This document shows, in pieces, positions 1 to 12,500 of a stretch of DNA of 64,000 bases (the stretch's first letter is position 1; every line of letters starts with the position of its first letter). The position numbers were made by a program, and so were the translations under genes. The DNA comes from Azorinus chamasolen (Eukaryota > Mollusca > Bivalvia > Cardiida > Solecurtidae), in NCBI GenBank assembly GCA_963576725.1, contig OY755252.1, positions 42,425,552 to 42,489,551 of the forward strand. The letters run 5' to 3'. The notes beneath the pieces were generated by a model, which was not told where the DNA came from, did no database searches, and was given only the letters and a program-made list of their open reading frames with translations.

Positions 1-48
1 ATCTGTCTGATCTGGGTCTACTCTGTTTGCAAATGTGTTTATATGAAG
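1..48 (+). mobile_element. A2 MITE, right end only
   Basis: Right arm of the A hairpin (gtctgatctgggtctactc) followed by the A2-type end gtttatatgaag. Cut by the window edge. Confidence 0.75.
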
Positions 49-187
49 CAGTGTAGCGAATAGTGTCGAGCAGGTTGACATGGGTCTGCACTATTTACTA
101 CTGTGTCAGTCTTATTTAAAGATATCCAAATGGTGCCAAATTGACTTGTTTAAATCCATGGATAGGGGAGATTTGGAATCAAAATAC

Positions 188-264
188 TTAACCCTTTCCT
201 TTATATGGACACTTTTTTCACGCCTTTGCAAACAAATTAGACCCAGATCAGACTTCTCACAGTG
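188..264 (-). mobile_element. A MITE, reversed fragment
   Basis: Starts with ttaaccctttcctttatat and runs to agacccagatcagac of the hairpin arm, then stops; the other arm is missing. Confidence 0.7.
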
Positions 265-443
265 ATGAACTAATGCTTTTATAAAGAATTATATACTAAG
301 GAGAGGAATTTATTAAGCTCCCAGCTTTCATTCCAATCCTTCTTAGTAACTGTATATTTATGCATGTTGTGAATTGCAGAAATAAAATATGTTTAAACCA
401 GACGTTTATATGTGTATAATACATGATACTCTATTTATTCCAG

Positions 444-570
444 ACAAGACAGAGGCTGACAGTGACCGTGAAAGAGCCCTGATTGACCAATGGGTGTCCT
501 TGACCGAAGAGAGGAATGCTGTGTTGGTACCCGCTGCTGGTAGTGGCATACCAGGAGCACCTGCTGACTG
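444..570 (+). CDS. KIF13B: KIF13B-like exon 1 of window
   Basis: Acceptor ttccag at 438-443, donor gtaaac at 571. The first two bases finish a split Asp codon and the exon ends with TG of a split Trp. It encodes an acidic helix start (DKTEADSDRERALIDQWV) and then the highly conserved RNAVLVPAAGSGIPGAPADW block, a hallmark of the KIF13/KIF1 tail region. The preceding exon lies beyond the window. Confidence 0.93.
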
Positions 571-3500
571 GTAAACCCATTACTTGTGGTTGGGGTGGGG
601 GGAGATTGACAGTTGTTGGTGTTTATATTTCTACAAACCTCTTTGAATATTGCCTGAGTATCTTCGACATCTCTCTAAATGTTACCTTTAAATCTCTTTG
701 AATATTTGAATATGTTTCATTAACATCTTTCTGTATACACATTTATTACCTGTACATTTTTTTTCAGGGAGGCCCCAACAGACATGGAACAGCACCGACC
801 TGTCCTCTTCTTAGATTTAAACTGTACGTAGGCTTCAGAACTTTACTTCACAAAGATGCCCTTTTATACCTTTGCAAACAGAGTAGACCCTGATCTGACC
901 TATCCTATAGGAGCCATCTTATCAGGGTTAACTCTGTTTGCTTATGAAATAATACAGATGTGATTCTACATTTTTAGCTCACCTGAGCAAAGCTCAGGAT
1001 GAGCTTTTGGGAGACTTGAATGTCCGTCGTGCGTCGTCAACAATTTGCTTGTGAACACTCTAGTGGTCACAATTGTAGTCTAATCTTCATGAAACTTGGT
1101 CAGAATGAATGTCTTGATAAAATCTCGGACGACTTCGAAAGTGGGTCAAGTTGGGTTAAAAACTAGGTCACTAGGTCAAATAGTAGGAAAACCTTGTGAA
1201 CCCTCTACAGGTCACATTTTTAGCCCAATTTTCATGAAACTTGGTCAGAATGATTGTCTTGATAAAATCTCAGAGGAGTTTGAAAAATGGGTTATGTGGG
1301 GTAAAAAACTAGGTCACTAGGTCAAACAGTAGAAAAACCTTGTGAACACTCTAGTGGTCACAATTTTAGTCCAATCTTCATGAAACTTGGTCAGAACGAT
1401 TTTTTTGATAAAATCTCGGACTAGTTCGAAAGTGGGTCAAGTGGAGTTAAAAACTAGGTCACTAGGTCAAACAGTAGAAAAACCTTGTGAACACTCTAGT
1501 GGTCACAATTTTAGTCCAATCTTCATGAAACTTAGTCATAATGATTGTCTTGATAAAATCTCAAACGAGTTTGAAAGTGGGTTATGTGGGATTAAAAACT
1601 AGGTCACTAGGTCAAATAGTACGAAAACCTTGTGAACACCCTAGATGTCACATTTATAGCCAAATCTTCATGAAAATTGGTCAGAATGATTGTCCTAATA
1701 AAATCTTGGACAAGTTTGAAAGTGGGTTATGTGAGGTCAAAAAGTAGGTCACTGGGTCATATCTTAGAGAAATCTAGTTTACACTCCAGTGGCCACATTT
1801 TTAGCCCAGTCTTCCTCAAACTTGCTCAGAGTGTTTGTCTTGGTGATATCAAGGTTGAGTGTGATCATGGGTTGGGTGGGAATAGAAAGTAGGTCACTAG
1901 GTCAAATCTTAGAAAAAATACTTTAGAGAGCACATTTTTAGCCTAATCTTCATTGGTCAGAATCATTGTCTTGATAAAATCAATATACTTAATCTTTGAA
2001 AATCTTGTTATGCAGAACCACTGCTCATGATCCACTGCTCATGATCCACTATCAGCATTGTTCATATAGTGTCCCTAAGTTCAATATTGACCCTACCCAT
2101 GGGCTTCCCTGCAAAAATCTTAAATCTATGGTAATCAGGTGAGCGATTAAGGGCCATCTTGGCCCTCTTGTTCTGCCATGCCAAAAGATTTCTTGTTCAT
2201 ATGCTATTATAATAAGAATTAGCTAATTATGCTATTATAATAAGAATTAGCTAATTTAAAGAATTTTGTACTCCATGAATATTCATGTAAGAAATAATGA
2301 CATAATGAATATGTTAATTGGACACGGGAAATGTTGGCTGTTGTTGAAACTGTAGAATCATATCTAAATTATTTCATTAGCCAACAGCAGACGCTGATCA
2401 GATGACTCCCACAGGATCTATCTGATCTAGATCTACTCTGTTTGCAAATGCATAGAAAGAGGTATTTGTGGAGTAAAGCCTAAAGTGTTAAATGAATATT
2501 CAATAGGTAAAGGGTTAATCTTGCAGATTTTATCTTGCGGTTCCACAACACATAATTGGGCCAGGGAACAGGAGAATTAGCACCTGGAGATTGCAAAGAT
2601 CCATACCTACCACCACATTTCTAAGTTTGTGTATTACTAAGATATGCATTGAACTGTATGATTCTTAAAATTGGACATGAATTAAGATTTATGATCTGCT
2701 AGACCATGGAGGTCAGGGTACAAAATTAATGAATATGTGGCTATTAAATATTTCCCTCATATAGATGACTTGTAGAACCTTTTCAAACAGGGTGGACCCT
2801 GATCAGACCAAACACTTTTATAAAAAAAATAGTATTCATTTCCATGAATATTCATGCAATAATAAATTCTGAAATTAGAATTCATGGAGGAAAGGGTTTA
2901 AGCCATAGAAGCTATTAACCCTTCTCTTGCTGAATTTTAAAATACATTTCTTCTTCTTTACCCATGCCCTGTTGCATATATCTTCACTGTGTACAAGTAT
3001 TTCGCTGTGCAATCGCTGCTATGGAGTGCACTGGTTACACAATCAATTTGTAAATAGTGCAGACCCTGATGAGACAGCTCCTGCAGGAGCTGTCTCATCT
3101 GGGTCTTCACTATTTACAGGTAGGTATATTGACGTGAATAGCAAGTGAAGGGTTAATTTTGATAGTTTTAGATATTTAATACAAACCTATACATTCTATT
3201 CAACAAGTAAATGTCTAAGATAGATGCTGATGTGCCTTTTGCAGCTGATGACATGACCACGCCCAGTGCTAAGGAAGGAACTCAGGCAGCTGGTATCAAC
3301 TCCATACTTCCAAAGGAACAAACTGCTAACTATGTGGGACTTCCAGTACTCAAGAGCTACACAGAGAAAGAAAGTGTATGTACATATAACCTGATAGTCT
3401 GGGTCCTTGTGGGGTGGGGGTTTAACCCTTTCCCTCATATAAACTGAATTTTCAGAGTGGAATGGCCAATCAGTCTTTAACTATAGAGTCCACTCAGTGT

Positions 3501-6500
3501 GACAGGTTTAAAAGTGCTAGAGGAGTTTGAGTGACAAACAGTGTAAACCCTGATCAGAGGTCTTCTCTAGGATCCCTCTGATCTGGGTCTACACTGTTTG
3601 CAAATGACGGTGCAAAATGACAGTGCATGTGTGTCCAACATTCAAAGGTTAAAATCAGGCAATATGTTGCTTAAGATAACATATAAAATTGTACATCAAC
3701 CTCCTCCCCACCCTTCAAAACTAGACACAAGCGTTTATATGATGGAATGGTTTAACTTGTGTTTCAGGTATGTGCAATATCATCCTGGGATTCATCCATC
3801 CATGATTCTCCTCATCTCAACCGTATCACAAGCGCAAATGATCGTATCTACCTAATTCTGAAGGTTGTACTGCGACTGAGCCATCCGGCCTACATGGAAC
3901 TGGTGCTCAGAAAGAGGCTGTGTGTGAACGTAAAACATCGTAACATGAGTCTGACAGATAAGTTGAAGAAAAGGCTCATTGGAACTGTAAGTTAGGTTTA
4001 TTCACATGGTATTTGTGCTGCCTGTTTTAAGCATAGGACCACTTTCGAGTTGTCTGTCTGTCCGTCATATTTCTGTCAGTCTGTCCATCATATTTTTTTT
4101 CTGCTGACTTCTCATCTGAAGGGAACACATAAAAAGAAACAATCCAATACTCTACTCTATTTTTATGCCCCTTCAGATTGGGGAGCATATTGTTTTTGCT
4201 CTGTCTGTCTGTTGGTTGGTTGGTTGGTTTGTGTGTCACAACTTTAACGTTGGCAATCATTTTGTCGCCATTGCACATACATACTTCAAACTTGGCATGC
4301 ATGTGCAACTTATGGAGGCAAACATTTTTAGGAGTGTCTTATTAAGGTCAAGGTCAAAGGTCATATTGGGGGCATAGTGTTTTACAAACACATCTTGCTA
4401 GTGTTAGACCCTATCCTGTGGAAGAAAATGTCTGCTCACACTTTAATCTTGAGCGATGTTTACTAACTTCCAATTTGTTTGAGAAGCTATCGACCGAGTT
4501 TCAAACAGCATGGATCCTGATGAGACACCACGTTACTGGGCGTCTCATCAGGATCCAAACTGTTTGCAAATGTGAGTTAGGTTGTGCTTAGAAGGATATT
4601 GATTAATGACAAAATATTGTTGTCTCTAAGGATTGTTTTCCCTGACAGTGCGGTAAACACCCACTTCTGTATTATAAAATCTACTCAAATGCCAGTCTCA
4701 GAGCACTAAGCATAAAGTACAACAGATTCAACCCTTACAGTGCTATTTCAAAATTCAAACAGGTCAAGCCTATTGGTGAATATTTGGTGATTTTTCTTAA
4801 GAAAAGTGTAACATGACAAACAGTGCATACCCTGATGAGAGGGCTCCTCATCTGAGTCTACACTGTTTGCATAGGACATTAGTCATGCGTGGCCCGCACA
4901 GTAATGTTCTTAACCATTTGAAAACTGAAATAATTACTGTTATTGTAAACCTCCAACTTTAAATAAATATAACCTGACATGGGTGGAGTGTTTCAATGTA
5001 TTACGATAAAATTCCATTTAGTGTGTGAGAGGGTTTTGAATGACAGGTAGTGCAGACCCTGATCAGAAGGCTCCTTTAACCCATTACCACATAGACTATT
5101 TTTAGACCCAACCTCTTTGAATAAATCTACCGAAAAGGAGCATTTACTTGAGAAAAGGGTTATTGTGTAGATTTGAAACCATTTTGATAAATAGAGCATT
5201 TGCTCCATAGGAGCAAATGCTCTATTTATCAAAATGGTTTCAAAAATTGACTTTTACAGAGGAATGGGTTAAGGAGTCTTAATTTGTGTCTACACTGTTT
5301 GTGAATGCCAGTGCACTATTTTCCTGCAGTCAAGGGAAACATGTTATTAACTTTCTGACGTCTCTACTAAAAACACCTTTTATCAGATCTCTATGTAATT
5401 TGGATAAAATAGTTTTTATATTTGTCTGCCAAATCTTACTTTATTGGTCTCGGAGGAGATTCGAGTAAATACCAACAAGAAAGGATTTAGCAGTAAAATA
5501 AGAGATTTTAATAGATAAATATTCCTGTTATCCCTTCACTGCATAAATACGCCTTTCTTTGACTTTGTAAACAGTGTAGACCCAGATCAGACGGCTACGA
5601 TAGGAACCATCTGATCAGGATCTGCTCTTTTTGCTTATGATGATATAATATAAATATGATTCTACAGTTTCTGCCATAGCTTAAACATCTTCAGTTCATT
5701 TACCATTATAAACATTCAGATTACTCAGGTAATCCTTTCCTTCATATAAAAGCCTTTTTTCATGCCTGCCTAAACAGGGTAGACCCAGATCAGACAGCTC
5801 CTGTAGGAGCCGTCTAGTCAGGGTTTGCTTATAAAATTACAATAGATCTGATTCTGCAGTTTATTTCAGTACCCAAATACACCTGTTTGCAATTGCCATT
5901 AATTTCAGCTAATGAATAATTATTTCTTAGATGAATATTCATCAGTTAAAGATGCTAATATAGATTTACTATTTGTCATTTACAGGACAATCTACATGCA
6001 AGTGGAGTGACATATGACGTGGTCTCTAACATTCCAAAGGTGAGTTTGTATCATCACAAATCAGAGAGACAGATAAGGGCGTGTGCCAAAATACGAAAAT
6101 CGTCATTTCTCCACCAAACCCTAACCTGTGACCACTCTTTAGAATCGTCTCAAAGAGACGATTCTAAAGAGTGGTCACAGTATAGGGTTTAGTGGAGAAA
6201 TAAAGGAGCTATTCCTGAAAATGTTTAAATTTACGCATCTTATCTGGACCTGATAAATGCTGTAAAACAATTTTTTTGAAATTTACCTTTTTTATTTTGC
6301 ATATATTTAAAACCTATATCTCATATAATATTTATGTTTATCATTTGCAAACAGAGTACACACAGATCAGATGACTCCTGTAGGATTTCAGGGTGAACTC
6401 TGTTGCTTATAGAATAATATAATAATATAGGAGCTGTCTGATCTGGGTCTGCTCTTTGTGCAAAGGCATAGAAAGGTGTATTTATGGAATAAAGGGTTAA

Positions 6501-9500
6501 TTTATAAACGATTTGTTCATGATTCTAGTTTGAATATTCATATACATATGATGATTTTTCCAGTTTATACATTTCCTCCATAAAGATGTTTTAACCTTTA
6601 GCCTGCTACGGGCGGATGAGTGAATACCTATGCAAACAGTTTGGATCCAGATGAGACGCCGAGTAACTCGGCAAATTGATTATAGCTTGAATTTTGAAAA
6701 TGTAGGTGAAAAATTCGGTAAAGATAATTTGCTCAGCAGGCTAAAGGTTAACAGAGCAAACGGAGGTGACCCAGATCCTGTAGCAGTTGTCTGATCAAGG
6801 TCTACTCTGATTGCTTTATGAAATTCTACACTTTCTGCTATGGCCAAATTATATCCTGTGTTCCCATTCATATGCCATTTATATAAATTTTTATCTGATA
6901 TTCATGATGTCATTACTTCTTAACCCTTTACTCCATAAATATACTTTTCTGTGTCTTTGCAAATAGAGTAGATCCAGATCAGACAGCTCCTATAGGAGCT
7001 GTCTGATCAGGGTCTATTCTGTTTGCTTTTGATATAATATAGATCCGATTCTACAGTTTCTGTCACAATAAACGTTTTGTTCACCATGCCAATAAAAAAA
7101 TCATTGAATTAATATTCATGACATCATTATTTTTTGTTTGAATATTCATGCAATAAAGGGCTAATGAATACTCATGGAGTAAATGACTAAAGATGTTGTA
7201 GTGCATTAATAACTTGTAATAGGAGTAGTTACTCTTAAAATATCTTTGAAAATTATTTAAATTTAAACTATTATACTAAACAATTTAGTTTCGTACATTT
7301 TGATTACAAATTTTGATTTTTTATGCCCCCAACGGTGGGCATATAGTAATTGCATTGTCCATCTGTCCTTCCATCCATCCGTCCGTCCCATATTTCGTGT
7401 CCCTTCTATTACTATATGAATGGATTTCAAAATAACCTGGCACAAATGTTCACCACACAAAGATGATGTGTCACATTCAACTCCCTGGTCCATGGGTCAA
7501 AGCTCAAGGTAATAGGGTACAATCCTTTGGGGGCATTTGTAATGTGACTTTGACAGCTCTTTTTTGCTCCTAGGGCACAAAAAATTCATTAACATACTAA
7601 ATACGAATACATTTTGAACCAGGCTTCGGAAGACCTAGAAGACATGGAGACACTTGCACAGATGGCAGCTTCCCAGAATGAGGTCAGCGCAGCTGATGGA
7701 GAGACGTATATAGAGAAATACATCAAGGGTGTGTCGGCCGTGGAGAGTATACTGACATTGGACAGACTAAGACAGGTACTCGTTGTAAACCCTTTCCTTC
7801 ATATATACGCATTTTCATGCATTTTCAAACAGAGTAGACCCAGATCAGACAGTTCCTACAGGAGCCATCTGATCAGGGTTTGTTCTGTTTGCTTTTGACA
7901 TGATATAGATCTTATCCTAGTTTTTGTCGAAGCAGTAATATTTTTTTGAAATGTTTACAGTATAAAACTTCAGCTATTGAATATTTATTGTGTCATAATT
8001 TCTAACATGAATAATGAGCAGTGAAAGGGTTAACCCTTTCCTCGAAAGACTATTTTTAGATCCATCAAATTTGTATGAATCTACCGAAAAGGAGCATTAA
8101 CTAGAGAAAAGGACATTTTAGAATTTTGTAGTTTGAAACTATTTTGATAAATAGAGCATTTTCTCCTATAGGAGCAAATGCTGTATTTATCACAATGGTT
8201 TCATAAAGTGACTTTTACAGAGGTGTAGAAAGGTGTATTTATGGAGGAAAGGGTTAACTGATTTGCATAATGGTATAACAACACAGGATATTTTGGCCTT
8301 GGCAAAATCTGTATAGAATATAATATAAAATCTGGTCATAAGCAAATAGACCTGACCCTTAGAGGAGCCATTTGATTGGGCTTACCTGTTTGCAAAGACA
8401 TGAAAAGGCATTTCTTTGAGATAAAGGTTAAAATGTCACAGGGTTTAAATGGTTGTGTCATCTGCAGACATTTTAAATTCAAACTTTACAGACATAATGC
8501 TTTCGTTCCCGTGGTTTATTTAGCACTAGATCACTGTATGGAGTTGAGATATGGAGTGATTTAGATCACTAGACGTTTAGGCGAGGTGATCTAATTCCTA
8601 ACATGTCAATTAAAAGGAGTATTTCAATATTTGGAAGTTTATTATATCATCCTCTACAACTTTTAGGAAGTAGCTGTGAAAGAATTAATGGCTGCACAAG
8701 GGAGATCACTCCGAAAAACCACCAGTGTTCCAAATATCCACCAGGTGAGTTTTGTTTCTTCTTTTTCTTGAATTAGAAATGTAGTGTTACAGTATTTGTA
8801 GTTTTACCACATGACCAGCAGCCTAAAACAATTTGCACCGACTTAAACATAATTGTGGGGAATAGAATTTCAATGCTTAACTCCTCACTTGACAAAAATG
8901 TTAGTTTTCAAATAGAGAAGACCCAGAACTGGCGGCTCCAGAATTATTATGTCTACCCTATTTATGGGGAGACATATTGTTTTTGCCAGAATTGTCCGTC
9001 CGTCCATCTGTCCGTCACAAACTTGTGTCGCGCATGTCTCTGAAACCAGTGGGGCTAGAGTCAACAAACTTCACAGGAATGTTCACCAGCATGAGTTGTT
9101 GTGCACCTGTGGTTTTTGAATTGTCTCCCCCTGATAACTTTGGAGTTGCAGATATTACAGACATTACACTTGTGTATTGGAAAGGGGATGAATGGGGGAG
9201 ACATCTGTTTTTATGACAAAAAACAAACCTCTAGTTATTCTTTAAGCAACTGCTGACAGGATTTCGCATCTGATGTGACATGGAACCCTGCATCTGATGT
9301 GACATGGTACCCTGCTTGTTAGCTCGTCTGTTTTGAAGAAATCATGCGCTATTGTCGTAACTCTGGCGTCGTCGTTGTCGTCTGAAATCTTAACATTGAC
9401 CATAACTTCTTCAATTTTTCAATTACAACCTTCATTTTTGGTATGCATATTCATCTTGAAAATGACGATAGACGAGCGTTGGCACCCGCTTGCGGTGCTC

Positions 9501-12500
9501 TTGTGATGTAACATAATACCCTGCATCTGATGTGACATGGTACCCTGCATCTGATGTGACAAGTGACATGGTACCCTGCATCTGATGTGACATGGTACCA
9601 AGCTTGTGATGTGATGTGGTACCCTACATGCAGTTTTATCTCAAAACCAGTTCAAGTTGTGTTTAAAGCAGCTCATATGTAGATATAATTAACCATTTAC
9701 TTCATGTATATTTATGCAATAATTCATTCTTTAATGAATATTCATGAACTGAAGTATGGAAGCATTGGTTGTCATGGTGAGCTCTCTCTCTCTCTTTCAG
9801 TTTGTTACAACCCCACCAAGGCTGGATGAGAAGGTAAGTACTGATGAAATGCACGCTTTAACCCTCTACCCCATGAGTATCCATGTCAGAAACAATTACA
9901 TGATGAATAGTCAATATTCCTCCATAGGCTATTTTTAGACCCAACCTCTTTCAATAAATCTATTGAAAAGGAGCATTTACTAGAATTTAGAATTGTGTAG
10001 TTTTGAAACCATTGTGATAAATAGAGCATTTGCTCCTATAGAGCAAATGCTCTATTTATTACAATGGTTTCATAAAGTGGCTTTTACAGAGGCGTAGAAA
10101 GGCGTATTTATGGAGGAAAGGGTTATTTAGATTAATTGTTATAATAGTACATGTACATCAAACACAGGAAGATTTCACCATGAACACATCTATATTGTAC
10201 TAGCAGAAATCCGGATAAGATGTGTAAGTCAAAACATTTTCAAGAATAGCTGTTTCACTTTTCCTATAAACCCTATGTTGTGACCATAGAGGATTAGAGG
10301 TCATACCATAGGGTTTGGTGGAGAAATGAGGATTTTAATATTTGAATATGCACATTTATCTATTTCTCTGTGGTGTTATTAACTCATTTGCCGCTAAAAA
10401 TATATTTCATCTGCTAAGATTATAATTGACTTGAGGTTTAAAGTTCACTGTCTTTTTCAAACCATTATCAATGAGTCAAACAGTTCAGATCCTGAGAGGC
10501 CTCTACTAGCTCCAAAGTATTCACCATTATTATTTCAGATTTGTCGACAGGAAGGTTACTATATGACATTCATTGTCACAGTTCCGTAAAGTCACATGTA
10601 TCTCTCTAATATTACTTAGTCTTAATTTAAAATTGTTATATTGTCGTTTTAGATGAGATTTGAGAGTATTCAGGACCTGACAAGCCAAGATGGCAAGAGT
10701 TCCTCATCTCCGGCTCCTGGTAAGACCCCATTCAGAAAACGAGCTTTTTCCGTGATAGGGCTTGACCTTGAAACCATTGCCAAGGATATATCCCACAAAC
10801 TGTCACTAGGTGTGTTTCCATGGCGATCAATGTTGACTGTTTCCATGGTGATGTGTATCACACATGAAAACTATCTGTTGTCCCACACACTTTGCTTAAG
10901 AGTTCAATCTATCGCTTAGAGCTTCATACACTTCTACTGTAAGCTAAGCTTAGACCTTTTTTTTGTTGTACAGTGAAACTTTTCTATAGCGACTACTTAA
11001 TGAACGAACATGGGGGTCATTAACCCTTTAATACATGAATATTCATGTAAGAAGGACATCATGAATATTAATTGGTTGAATTTTTATAATGGCATATGGA
11101 CATATGTCAGAAACTGTCCAATCAGATCTATATTATTCAATAAGCAAGCAGAGCAGGCCCTGATCAAATTGTTCCTATAGGACTGGTCTAATCTGGGTCT
11201 ACTCTGTTTGCAAAGGCTTTATAAGGTGTCTTTATGGAGTAAGGGTTAAAAGCAGATGACTGCTTACCGCAGGACGAATGTAATACAGGCAGCTCTGATA
11301 GCTTTTGCATCTTTATCATCCTGCGTTAACCCAATACCTTATACAAATGCTTTTGCAAAAAGAGTAGACCCAGATCAGATGGCTCCTGTATGACTGGTCA
11401 ATATTTGCTCTAATTCTTTATAGAATATTTTAGATTTGATTCTATACAATGTATTCACTTGTTTTGTATAACAGTATAAGAAAATGAGTTAACTCTTGAC
11501 CTGATGAAGACGCTACTGCAAACTGAGAGATTCAGAACAGAGGTGTAAATTGAAACATTTTCAAGAATAACTCCTTTATTTCTCCACCAAAGCCTATGTT
11601 GTGACCATTCTTTAGAATCGTTTTGAAGAGACTATTCTCAAGAGTGGTCACAACATAGGGTTTTGTAGAGAAATGACGATTTTAGTATCTGAGTATGCAT
11701 ATTAATCTGTCACTGTGTAGACCCAGATCAGGTGGCTGCCACTGAAACATCTGATCAGGGTCTGCTCTGTTTTCTTATGGAATTATATAGATGAGATTCT
11801 ACAGTTTTCACCATTGCTAAATAAGCCTGAGTAGTTAAGCCGTTGTAAATATTGACTAATAAATATTCCTGCTGGCATTAGTTTTGACATGAATATTCAT
11901 CAGGTAAAGGGGTAATTACTGTAGAATCATACCCATATACAGTTGAACTTCGATATCTCGAACTTGGGTAACTCGAACTTTGGGATAACTCGAACAAAAA
12001 GTTCAGTCCTTCCAAAACTTACAATACAGAATTGCTCTAAAATGTATTGCTACAGATATCTAGAAACACATGTTGCAGCTTAATACAGATCTAAAGTAAT
12101 GCTGAAAGTAGCTTTCAGCATTACTTTAGACCTGTATTAAGCTATGGCCTTGAGAAATTGTTCAGATTAGAAATCAGATAACTCAAACTCCTCTTATCTT
12201 GAGCTAATTTGTACAGTCCCTTGAAGTTCGAGTTATCGAAGTTCAACTGTAAATCCAAAGGCAAACAGAGCAAAGCATGATCAGACAGCTCATGTCATGT
12301 TATAAGCAAATAGAGCAGACCCAAATTAGACTGCTCTTATAGGAGCCTTCTGATCTGGTTCTACTCTGTTTGCAAAGGTGTATCTATGTTATCTGTGTAA
12401 ACTCTTAACCCTTTCCTTCATATAAACACTTTTTCACGCATTTGCAAACAGAGTAGACCCAGACCACATGGCTCCGATGACGAGATCTAGATCTGATTCT

